From contig CAYWTM010000139.1 of NCBI GenBank assembly GCA_964460185.1, forward strand, positions 1-8,084: DNA of 8,084 bases, given 5' to 3'. Positions within the stretch are counted from its first letter, which is position 1, and every line of letters starts with the position of its first letter. The translations under genes and the position numbers were made by a program. This document shows positions 1 through 5,696 of the stretch, in pieces. The notes below the pieces were generated by a model. The model made no database searches, was not told the origin of the DNA, and was given only the letters and a program-made list of their open reading frames with translations. Origin of the DNA: JAVJPJ01 sp040217295 (GTDB lineage Bacteria; Pseudomonadota; Alphaproteobacteria; Rhodobacterales; Rhodobacteraceae).

Positions 1-205
1 GCTTTTCGGTCAGGTCGCCGTAATAGCCCTTGAGCTTCTGCTTGGCGCGCAGCTGCAGGCCGAAATCGGACATCTTGCCCTTGCGGCGCTGGCCATGCTG
101 GCCGGGGCCGTATTCGCGCTTGTTCACCGGGGATTTCGGACGGCCCCAGATGTTTTCGCCCATCCGGCGGTCGATCTTGTACTTGGCAGACGTGCGTTTC
201 GTCAC
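1..205 (-). CDS. rpsD: 30S ribosomal protein S4, N-terminal part (cut by window edge)
   Basis: Small-subunit ribosomal protein S4, a primary 16S rRNA binder that nucleates assembly of the 30S body. Sixty-eight residues are visible, about a third of the usual length of roughly 205; the rest lies left of the window. The peptide starts MTKRTSAKYKIDRRMGENIW and continues through SPVNKREYGPGQHGQRRKGK and QLRAKQKLKGYYGDLTEK, the diagnostic S4 N-terminal sequence. No cysteines are seen, so this is the zinc-free form of S4. The start is GTG at 205-203, supported by an AGGAG Shine-Dalgarno (complement of 213-217) seven bases upstream and by the family's usual beginning MTKRTSAKYK. It has its own promoter (338-365) and a structured leader, so it is probably transcribed as a separate unit. 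S4 is a known translational autoregulator in other bacteria; whether it acts on this leader is inference. Confidence 0.97.
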   Translation of the reverse strand, partial: MTKRTSAKYKIDRRMGENIWGRPKSPVNKREYGPGQHGQRRKGKMSDFGLQLRAKQKLKGYYGDLTEK

Positions 206-246
206 GGCTGATCTCCTCTTCGTGTTTCGAGAGGGCGTTGTCCTTT

Positions 247-264
247 CCCCGGATTTGGCCGGGG
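247..264 (-). promoter_or_regulatory. Second leader hairpin upstream of rpsD
   Basis: A perfect 6-bp stem CCCCGG/CCGGGG with a 6-base loop lies between the first leader hairpin and the Shine-Dalgarno. It shares its stem sequence with the hairpin at 308-327, so the two CCCCGG arms could in principle pair with either CCGGGG arm, which would allow alternative folds. The structure is seen in the sequence; any role in S4 feedback is inference. Confidence 0.4.
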
Positions 265-307
265 TGACAGGCGATCCCTTGCGGGGGCCACCAACACCAA
301 TATGAAA

Positions 308-327
308 CCCCGGCTGTTGGGCCGGGG
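308..327 (-). terminator. GC hairpin at the 5' end of the rpsD leader (possible terminator of the Hint gene)
   Basis: A perfect 7-bp stem CCCCGGC/GCCGGGG with a 6-base loop lies 34 bases after the Hint stop codon. On the minus strand it is followed by TTTCATATT, a weak U-tract. It could terminate Hint transcripts, but it lies just downstream of the predicted rpsD start site, so a strong terminator here would also stop rpsD. It may instead be a leader stem that stabilises or regulates the rpsD message. Confidence 0.5.
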
Positions 328-337
328 ATGAGCGCGC

Positions 338-365
338 CTTTTACAGCAATGCGGGGGGCTGTCAA
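338..365 (-). promoter_or_regulatory. Sigma-70-type promoter for rpsD
   Basis: On the minus strand a perfect TTGACA (365-360) is followed by a 16-base spacer and TAAAAG (343-338). This places the transcription start near 331 and gives a leader of about 125 nt before the rpsD GTG. The -35 hexamer contains the TGA stop codon (364-362) of the upstream Hint gene, so the promoter is embedded in that gene's 3' end. Match quality and position are seen directly; activity is inferred. Confidence 0.75.
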
Positions 366-1441
366 TGCCGGGTGGACAGCTGTTTTGCAGGCGCGCCGTG
401 CAACAGGATCGCCGCTTCGGCCCGGTTGATCATGCGACGCGCAGGTGCACCGTAAAGATCAGGGTTGTGTCCCAGTTCCGGGCGCAGGTCCAGCAGGCTG
501 CCGCGCTGGTCGCCCGACAGGTTGTCCAGCCCCATGAAACCGGGATGAAAGCTTTCGACCTCAAGCCCGTTTGCCCAGACTACCTCGTGCCGGTCGAGAA
601 GCAGGTGAATATACCAGGTCTCGCGCAGGGAATGATCGACGGTGATGAAACGGTCGCCCACCAGATCGGCGGCGCGCACCAGAACCTCGGGCTCGCCCCA
701 AAGATCAAGAGCGGCGCGGCCCTGCACCAGAACCCGGTGTTCGGGGCTGACGACCAGGTCATCATCGGGACGGTCGACCCCCAGCGCGCCCTGGCGGATG
801 CGGATAGGTCGCTGATCGGGCATGGCGAACAGGCGCGCGCCGGACATGCGCCGGTGCCCGGACCACAGCACCTCCTGCGGGCCGTTGTCACGGGTCAACA
901 GACGGTCGCCGGGCCCCAGATCCTCGATCGCGACCACGCCGGTCTCGGTGCGCAGGCGGGTGCCGGGCGTGAAACAGATGACCGAGGGGCGTTCGGATGG
1001 CGTGGCGCGCAAGGTCCGGTCGCTGCAATGCACGATCGTCAGATCCTTGTCGGGAGGCGGCATGTCATCGGCGAACAACAGCACGGGGGCTGCGCCGTCT
1101 TCGATGATGATCGGGACAACGGTAAAGAACCTGGTGCCGTCGCTGACCACGAAAGCACCGCGAAAGATCGGATCGGCCTCGTCGGCGGCAAGTTCGGCGG
1201 GGCACGGCGGCGGGCGCTGCAAAATCTTGCACACCACGCGCGCCGCTCGGGGACGAAGCTCTTGATGATCCCGGCTGGCCGTCAGAATGAGGGCGGCGCC
1301 ATCGCCTTCCATCGGAACAGCGCGGCCATGCCAAGCCCACGACATTCCCGCGACCAGATCTTGTTCTTCTTGTGCCGGCAATCCCTCAATGAAGGTTTGC
1401 GTCCATGAGATAACGAACGCGCCCCTAAAGCCCGTGCCCAT
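362..1441 (-). CDS. Hint-domain protein (Hint_2 type) with uncharacterised N-terminal region
   Basis: A 359-residue protein of unknown function. Residues 152-301 form a Hint (hedgehog/intein) domain. It starts at Cys156 (SVICFTPGTRLRTETG), continues IEDLGPGDRLLTRDNG and has the box VSPEHRVLV with His235, then ends with HEVVWANGLEVESFHPG at 285-301. Hint domains cut or rearrange the peptide bond before their first cysteine; there is no C-terminal extein or His-Asn junction, so this is not a splicing intein. The tail (about 310-359, DLYGAPARRMINRAEAAILL) resembles other Rhodobacteraceae Hint proteins. The N-terminal 150 residues contain a repeated FRGAFV(I/V)S motif (6-13 and 93-100) and no recognisable domain. 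I see no signal peptide or membrane segment. The start is ATG at 1441, preceded by GGGGCGGGG; the open frame runs on to 1795, but that part overlaps the LpxR-like gene and has no family resemblance. It has its own likely promoter. Confidence 0.85.
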   Translation of the reverse strand: MGTGFRGAFVISWTQTFIEGLPAQEEQDLVAGMSWAWHGRAVPMEGDGAALILTASRDHQELRPRAARVVCKILQRPPPCPAELAADEADPIFRGAFVVSDGTRFFTVVPIIIEDGAAPVLLFADDMPPPDKDLTIVHCSDRTLRATPSERPSVICFTPGTRLRTETGVVAIEDLGPGDRLLTRDNGPQEVLWSGHRRMSGARLFAMPDQRPIRIRQGALGVDRPDDDLVVSPEHRVLVQGRAALDLWGEPEVLVRAADLVGDRFITVDHSLRETWYIHLLLDRHEVVWANGLEVESFHPGFMGLDNLSGDQRGSLLDLRPELGHNPDLYGAPARRMINRAEAAILLHGAPAKQLSTRH

Positions 1442-1487
1442 TGCCCCGCCCCATAGTATTATGATGCCGGTCGTTGATCGACCGTGC

Positions 1488-1503
1488 CTATACGAAAGTA
1501 TAG
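1488..1503. repeat. Perfect inverted repeat over the Hint-gene -10 box and start site
   Basis: The sequence ctatacGAAAgtatag has two perfect 6-base arms around a 4-base centre. It covers the predicted -10 hexamer and start site of the Hint gene. A further copy of the arm (gtatag) is at 1521-1526, so on the minus strand CTATAC occurs as a direct repeat 23 bp apart. This fits an operator for a dimeric repressor, but no regulator gene is visible in the window. Confidence 0.45.
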
Positions 1504-1525
1504 CAGAGGTGATTCGCTGTGTATA
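1497..1525 (-). promoter_or_regulatory. Likely promoter of the Hint gene
   Basis: On the minus strand TATACA (1525-1520) is followed by a 17-base spacer and TATACT (1502-1497), with TG one base upstream of the -10 (TGC-TATACT, an extended -10). The start site would lie near 1490 and the leader would be about 49 nt. The -35 is only a partial match to TTGACA. The region is clearly more AT-rich than its surroundings, and the -10 lies within an inverted repeat. Confidence 0.5.
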
Positions 1526-1566
1526 GCGCCTGATTCGGCGATTGCTACAAAATGTGAGGTCGGGCG

Positions 1567-2490
1567 CTAGAAACGGATGTCGACGCTGAGCGACCCCACA
1601 AGCTGGCCCTCGGCCTGGCCAACGAATTCCTCTGACATGTAGGTGATGCCGTAGAATACATTGTTGCCGCCAAAGCCGTAGTTCACACCGGCGCGGACGC
1701 GGTGGCGGGCATCCTCGACCTCGTAACCCCGGTCTTCGGGCAGAAAGATGGAACTTGCGACATATGCAGTGTCCGCACCAAGCAGGAATGACCATCCACC
1801 ATCACTGAATTCGCCGTCGATGGCCGCCAGACGCTGGCCGGTGATCGGGTCGCGGGTGCGCAGGCCGCCGTTGCCCAGATCGCCAAGCGTAAGGTCAAAG
1901 CCTGCACGCGCCATGGTTTCGACCCCGGCCTGAAGCTCGACAAAGGGACGGATCTCGCCCGAAGCGAAGCGCATGCTACGCGCGACCTCCAAGGTGCCGT
2001 GAAGGTAGACACCATTTTCGACCTGGAAATCCTCAACATCCATCCGGGGCATGGACAGGGCGTCGTGGATGCCGGATTGCATATTGCGGATGCCGGTTTG
2101 CTCGCCCGTGATGGCCAGATCGGCCCCGACGGTCACATCGAGACCACCCATGTTCAGATGCGAATGCGCGCCAAGCCACCATGTGCCCGCATAGAGCCGG
2201 TCGCCCGCTGCCGGATTCGCGAGGTTGTCCGGCGCGATCACCTCGCCTCGGAACCGGTATTCCATGATGGCCCCGAACTGATCGGGCAAGGCACCGGACC
2301 AGGATTGCCCCCGGAACAGGCTGACGCTGTAGGCCCCGGACCGCCAACGATCCTGCCGGTCGGCAATCGTGTCATTGGTGAAGACGCGGGTGGTGCCCAA
2401 CGTGGATCGCCCTTCGGCAAGCGCGGTTTCGGGTGCCGCCCCGAACACAAGGAGAAGTGCTGCCCCGAAAAGGGGAAGGGATCGTGCCAT
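1567..2490 (-). CDS. LpxR/DUF2219-family outer-membrane protein (putative lipid A deacylase)
   Basis: A 307-residue predicted outer-membrane beta-barrel. Residues 1-25 are a Sec signal peptide with a hydrophobic core and an ALA cleavage site (before Glu26). The protein ends in VDIRF with a terminal phenylalanine, typical of barrel proteins inserted by BAM. Family resemblance: the N-terminal strand with the Asn39-Asp40 pair (VFTNDTIADRQDRW), the segment GADLAITGEQTG...GIHDAL with a candidate catalytic His142, and the C-terminal half (AYVASSIFL, FYGITYMSEEFVGQAEGQ). LpxR in Salmonella removes the 3'-acyloxyacyl chains of lipid A using Asn, Asp, Thr, Lys and His residues. Here the usual YTxG motif reads WRSG (49-52), so enzymatic activity is uncertain. 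The start ATG at 2490 has GAGG eight bases upstream. The gene lies 134 bp downstream of nrdJ on the same strand; no strong promoter or terminator is evident in that gap, so read-through from nrdJ is possible. Confidence 0.8.
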   Translation of the reverse strand: MARSLPLFGAALLLVFGAAPETALAEGRSTLGTTRVFTNDTIADRQDRWRSGAYSVSLFRGQSWSGALPDQFGAIMEYRFRGEVIAPDNLANPAAGDRLYAGTWWLGAHSHLNMGGLDVTVGADLAITGEQTGIRNMQSGIHDALSMPRMDVEDFQVENGVYLHGTLEVARSMRFASGEIRPFVELQAGVETMARAGFDLTLGDLGNGGLRTRDPITGQRLAAIDGEFSDGGWSFLLGADTAYVASSIFLPEDRGYEVEDARHRVRAGVNYGFGGNNVFYGITYMSEEFVGQAEGQLVGSLSVDIRF

Positions 2491-2624
2491 ATCGCTGCCT
2501 CGTCAATTCACGGCGGTTGGCCCGCCTGCGTTGAAAGGGAGGTTATCAGCACAAATGGGGCATGGCTATGACGAGAAAGCCGAAAATGGCCCGATTGCCG
2601 CGCGGCTGTGACCTCGGCGCACAG

Positions 2625-4898
2625 TCAGCCGCATTTAGAATGACCGCAACTGGCGCAGGTCATGCAGCCCTCGATCATCCGCATGTCATATTGGCCGCAG
2701 GACGGGCAGGCCGGACCGGGCCGATGGCCAAGGTTCACCACCTCGGCCCGAGGGTCGGATTTCAGGCCCATCCCCTCGCCCGCAAGAAAGCCTGTCACGA
2801 TCATGTGCTTTTCGATCACTCCGCCGATGGCGGCCAGGATCGACGGCACGTATTTGCCCTGCATCCACGCGCCCCCGCGCGGATCGAACACGGCCTTGAG
2901 CTCCTCGACCACGAAGGACACGTCGCCGCCGCGCCGGAACACCGCCGAAATCATCCGGGTCAACGCCACGGTCCATGCGAAATGTTCCATGTTCTTGGAG
3001 TTGATGAAGACCTCGAAGGGGCGGCGGTGGCCGTTGAGGATGATGTCGTTGATGGTGATGTAAAGCGCGTGCTCGCTGTCTGGCCATTTGACCTTGTAGG
3101 TGTGCCCCTCCAGCGATTGCGGGCGGTCCAGCGGTTCGGACATGTAGACGACTTCACCCATCGCCGCCTCCGACGCTTCCTGCGCCTCGGGCTTGGCCTC
3201 GGATTCGGACACCGTCAAGACCGATCCCGTCACCTCGTTGGGGCGATAGGTCGTGCAGCCCTTGCATCCCGTTGCGTAGGCCTCGGCGTAGACATCCTTG
3301 AACGCCTCGAAGCTGATATCGGCGGGCACGTTGATGGTCTTGGAAATCGACGAGTCGATCCAGGGCTGCGCGGCGGCCTGCATGCGGACGTGATCCAGTG
3401 GCGCAAGGGTCTGGGCGGTGACGAAATACTCCGGCAGGGGCGCGTCGCCTTTCAGGTCGCGCCACATGGCGACCGCGTAGTCGACCACCTCTTCCTCGGT
3501 GCGGGTGCCATCGGGCTGCAGCACCTTGCGGGTGTAGGAATTGGCAAAGACCGGCTCGATCCCGGACGACACGTTGCCCGCGTAAAGCGAGATCGTGCCG
3601 GTGGGCGCGATGGAAGTCAGCAGCGCGTTGCGCAACCCGTGTTCCGCGATCAGGGCCTGCACCTCGGGGTCCAGCCGGCGGATCATCGGCGCCCTGGCAT
3701 AGGCCTTGGCATCGAACAGGGGGAAGGCCCCCTTTTCCTGGGCCAGCAGCGCCGATGCCCGGTAGCTGGCATTGGCGATGGCCTGCATCCAGACCTCGGC
3801 CTGGTGCGCCGCCTCGGGTGAACCATAGCGCAGGCCGACCATGGCCAGCGCATCGGCCAGCCCCGTGACCCCAAGCCCGATCCGACGTTTTGCCAAGGCT
3901 TCCTGGCGCTGCGCCTCGAGCGGGAAGCGCGAGGCATCCACGACATTGTCCATCATCCGCACCGACAACGCGACCAGCTCCGTCAATGCATCCGGATCAA
4001 GCCGGGCCGCATCGGTGAAAGGATCGGCCACCAGCCGCGCCATGTTGATCGACCCCAGCAGGCACGCACCATAAGGCGGCAGGGGCTGTTCGCCGCAGGG
4101 ATTCGTGGCGGCGATCGTTTCGACGTAGTTCAGGTTGTTCTCGGCGTTGATGCGGTCGATGAAGATCACGCCGGGTTCGGCGTAGTCATAAGTCGCGCGC
4201 ATGATCTTGTTCCAGAGATCGCGGGCCTGCACTGTCTTGTAGACGCGCCCGCCAAAGACGAGCTCCCAAGGCCCATCAGCCTTGACCGCAGCCATGAAGG
4301 GATCGGTGGCAAGAACGCTGACATTGAACATGCGCAGGCGGGCTGGATCGGCCTTGGCGGCGATGAAATCCTCGATGTCGGGATGGTCACACCGCAAGGT
4401 CGCCATCATCGCGCCCCTGCGCGATCCCGCCGACATGATCGTGCGGCACATCGCGTCCCACACATCCATGAAGCTCAGCGGACCGGAGGCATCGGCGGCC
4501 ACGCCATGCACCTCGGCCCCCTTGGGGCGGATCGTCGAGAAATCATACCCGATGCCGCCACCTTGCTGCATGGTCAGCGCGGCCTCTTTCAGGTTCTCGA
4601 AAATGCCGCCCATGCTGTCGGGAACGGTGCCCATGACAAAGCAGTTGAACAAGGTCACGGATCGCGCGGTGCCCGCGCCTGCGATGATACGGCCCGCGGG
4701 CAGGTATTTGAAATCCTCAAGGGCTGCGTAGAACCGGTCTTCCCACCCGGACCGATCGGTTTCCACCTCGGCCAGCGCGCGCGCGATCCGGCGCCAGGTA
4801 TCTTCGACCGAGCCGTCGATCGGTGTGCCGTCAATCGCCTTGAGGCGGTATTTCATATCCCAGATCTGTTCGGCGATGGGGGCGGCGAAACGGGTCAT
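2625..4898 (-). CDS. nrdJ: Vitamin B12-dependent (class II) ribonucleoside-diphosphate reductase
   Basis: Adenosylcobalamin-dependent ribonucleotide reductase of 757 residues; it reduces ribonucleotides to deoxyribonucleotides in the cytoplasm without needing oxygen or a separate radical subunit. The catalytic set is present by comparison with characterised class II enzymes: Asn266, thiyl Cys268 and Glu270 in NPCGEQPLPPYG, with redox partners Cys86 (LFNCFVMG) and Cys279 (GACLLGS). Other landmarks are LTMQQGGGIGYDF (108-120), MMDNVVDAS (315-323) and the phosphate-loop segment SIAPTGTISLYAGN (429-442). A GCKGCTTYRP motif (544-553) precedes a low-complexity Glu/Ala/Ser linker (about 564-582). 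Then comes a TSCPD-like domain (about 585-700) and a C-terminal cysteine cluster (Cys731, 734, 745, 748, 751, 756) that probably recharges the active-site disulfide. The ATG at 4898 has GGAG upstream. The predicted leader is only about 27 nt, too short for a cobalamin riboswitch. The gene is transcribed divergently from the DUF1489 gene. Confidence 0.96.
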   Translation of the reverse strand: MTRFAAPIAEQIWDMKYRLKAIDGTPIDGSVEDTWRRIARALAEVETDRSGWEDRFYAALEDFKYLPAGRIIAGAGTARSVTLFNCFVMGTVPDSMGGIFENLKEAALTMQQGGGIGYDFSTIRPKGAEVHGVAADASGPLSFMDVWDAMCRTIMSAGSRRGAMMATLRCDHPDIEDFIAAKADPARLRMFNVSVLATDPFMAAVKADGPWELVFGGRVYKTVQARDLWNKIMRATYDYAEPGVIFIDRINAENNLNYVETIAATNPCGEQPLPPYGACLLGSINMARLVADPFTDAARLDPDALTELVALSVRMMDNVVDASRFPLEAQRQEALAKRRIGLGVTGLADALAMVGLRYGSPEAAHQAEVWMQAIANASYRASALLAQEKGAFPLFDAKAYARAPMIRRLDPEVQALIAEHGLRNALLTSIAPTGTISLYAGNVSSGIEPVFANSYTRKVLQPDGTRTEEEVVDYAVAMWRDLKGDAPLPEYFVTAQTLAPLDHVRMQAAAQPWIDSSISKTINVPADISFEAFKDVYAEAYATGCKGCTTYRPNEVTGSVLTVSESEAKPEAQEASEAAMGEVVYMSEPLDRPQSLEGHTYKVKWPDSEHALYITINDIILNGHRRPFEVFINSKNMEHFAWTVALTRMISAVFRRGGDVSFVVEELKAVFDPRGGAWMQGKYVPSILAAIGGVIEKHMIVTGFLAGEGMGLKSDPRAEVVNLGHRPGPACPSCGQYDMRMIEGCMTCASCGHSKCG

Positions 4899-4931
4899 GA
4901 AAAAGGTCTCCGGGCGAACTGGCAGAGCGGG

Positions 4932-4959
4932 AAGATAGCATAGATGCTGTGGTTTTCAA
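4932..4959 (-). promoter_or_regulatory. Likely sigma-70-type promoter of nrdJ
   Basis: On the minus strand TTGAAA (4959-4954), a 16-base spacer and TATCTT (4937-4932), with TGC directly before the -10 (extended -10). The predicted start is near 4925 and the leader about 27 nt. The spacer contains a perfect 12-bp inverted repeat, agcat-ag-atgct (4937-4948), which could be a regulator site. It does not match the NrdR box consensus as I know it. Confidence 0.6.
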
Positions 4960-5012
4960 TCGACGTCGCGCTATGTATTGAGAAAGGCAGCAAAGGCGCA
5001 ACGATCAACAGT

Positions 5013-5040
5013 TTGCATCATAGCCGCCGCAAGATACTAT
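5013..5040 (+). promoter_or_regulatory. Weak candidate promoter of the DUF1489 gene
   Basis: TTGCAT (5013-5018), a 16-base spacer and TACTAT (5035-5040) lie 36 bases before the chosen start codon. Both hexamers are partial matches; overlapping TA-rich alternatives (CTATAT, TATATC) exist at 5037-5043. It is the best candidate in the divergent region with nrdJ. Confidence 0.35.
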
Positions 5041-5075
5041 ATCTAGGCGCATTCAACGATTCTGTGGGTAAATCT

Positions 5076-5513
5076 GTGGGCATTTTGGGGACAACCCACC
5101 TGATCAAGCTTTGTGTCGGCGCCGAGCGGGTCGAGGACCTGCTGGACTGGCAGGCTTCGGCGCGGGCGAAAGGGCCCGACGGATTGCCCCGGCATGTCAC
5201 GCGGATGTGGCCCAAACGGGCCGAAGAGGCGCTGAACGGCGGCTCGCTCTACTGGGTGTTCAAGGGACTGGTGCTGTGCCGGCAGCCGATCGTGCGCTTT
5301 GACGAGGTCGACCGGGGCGACGGGATCCAGCGGTGCGGGATCGTTCTGCATCCGGACGTCACGCGGGTCGCAGCCACTCCCAGGCGCCCGTTCCAGGGCT
5401 GGCGCTACCTCAACCCCGCCGACGCGCCGCCGGATCTGCGCGTGGGCCGCGCCGAAGAAGACACGCTGCCCCCTGCCCTGCAATCCGCGCTGGCGGACAT
5501 CGGGGTCTTGTAA
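5076..5513 (+). CDS. DUF1489 family protein of unknown function
   Basis: A protein of about 145 residues, which fits the DUF1489 family, known to me only from Alphaproteobacteria and without an established function. Recognisable segments are HLIKLCVGAERVEDLLDWQ near the N-terminus, then RHVTRMWPKRAEEAL, GSLYWVFKG, RCGIVLHPDVTRVAATPRRP and FQGWRYL. No signal peptide or membrane segment is seen, so it is probably cytoplasmic. The family normally begins a few residues before LIKLCVG, which rules out the ATG at 4944. The in-frame options near the right place are GTG 5064, GTG 5076 and TTG 5085; I chose 5076 because GTGGG lies seven bases upstream, but the site is not strong and TTG 5085 is nearly as good. 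It is the only plus-strand gene, divergent from nrdJ and convergent with hisG. Confidence 0.8.
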   Translation: MGILGTTHLIKLCVGAERVEDLLDWQASARAKGPDGLPRHVTRMWPKRAEEALNGGSLYWVFKGLVLCRQPIVRFDEVDRGDGIQRCGIVLHPDVTRVAATPRRPFQGWRYLNPADAPPDLRVGRAEEDTLPPALQSALADIGVL

Positions 5514-5516
5514 CCC

Positions 5517-5538
5517 CTCGGTCGCATCCCGGACCGAG
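5517..5538 (+). terminator. Hairpin just after the DUF1489 stop codon
   Basis: A perfect 7-bp stem CTCGGTC/GACCGAG with an 8-base loop begins four bases after the TAA stop. No T-tract follows (the next bases are ACCGGCC), so it is at most a weak or factor-dependent terminator, or an mRNA 3'-end stabiliser. Confidence 0.4.
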
Positions 5539-5587
5539 ACCGGCCCCCCGCCCTTCCGGATCATCGCAGATCACGCGCGCTGCCGGG

Positions 5588-5627
5588 GTCGGCATCCCGC
5601 GATCCGGATCGCAAGGGGTTGCCGGAC
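5588..5627. repeat. Long interrupted inverted repeat in the convergent gap between DUF1489 and hisG
   Basis: The core is a perfect 14-bp palindrome, gcgatccggatcgc (5599-5612). The arms extend outwards with small bulges: CCC 5596-5598 with GGG 5615-5617, GGCA 5591-5594 with TGCC 5620-5623, and GTC 5588-5590 with GAC 5625-5627. It lies between two converging genes, so a bidirectional transcription stop is the simplest reading, although there is no T-tract on either side. A protein-binding palindrome is an alternative. The remaining bases of the 183-bp gap show nothing recognisable. Confidence 0.4.
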
Positions 5628-5696
5628 GGGACAGCTGACCGGGCCATGCGAGCCCGCCCCCAGGCGATGGGTGCAACAGGGCCTGCGACGCCGGCC

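Noticed and set aside
533..988. Intein inserted in a host protein
   Set aside because: No C-terminal His-Asn splice junction, no homing endonuclease and no host protein sequence after the domain.
365..1408. Long plus-strand open frame opposite the Hint gene
   Set aside because: It mirrors the coding gene on the other strand in high-GC DNA. Its translation has no recognisable family, while the minus strand has clear Hint motifs.
1442..1795. N-terminal extension of the Hint protein to 1795
   Set aside because: It would overlap the LpxR-like gene by over 200 bases, and its Arg/Cys-rich translation is unlike any Hint protein; ATG 1441 fits the family start.
2491..2624. Terminator or small gene between nrdJ and the LpxR-like gene
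   Set aside because: Only a bulged CTGTG/CACAG stem and a 10-bp gccgcgcggc palindrome (2597-2606) are present, without a T-tract; no supported small open frame and no clear promoter.
2562..3821. 419-residue plus-strand open frame antisense to nrdJ
   Set aside because: It lies within nrdJ, is rich in Arg/His/Gly as expected for a GC-rich reverse-strand shadow, and matches no known protein.
4944..5075. ATG 4944 as the start of the DUF1489 protein
   Set aside because: It adds 44 residues not found in the family and overlaps the nrdJ promoter.
4899..5075. Cobalamin riboswitch upstream of nrdJ
   Set aside because: The predicted leader is about 27 nt and I see no B12-box-like conserved core; the region is better explained as two divergent promoters.
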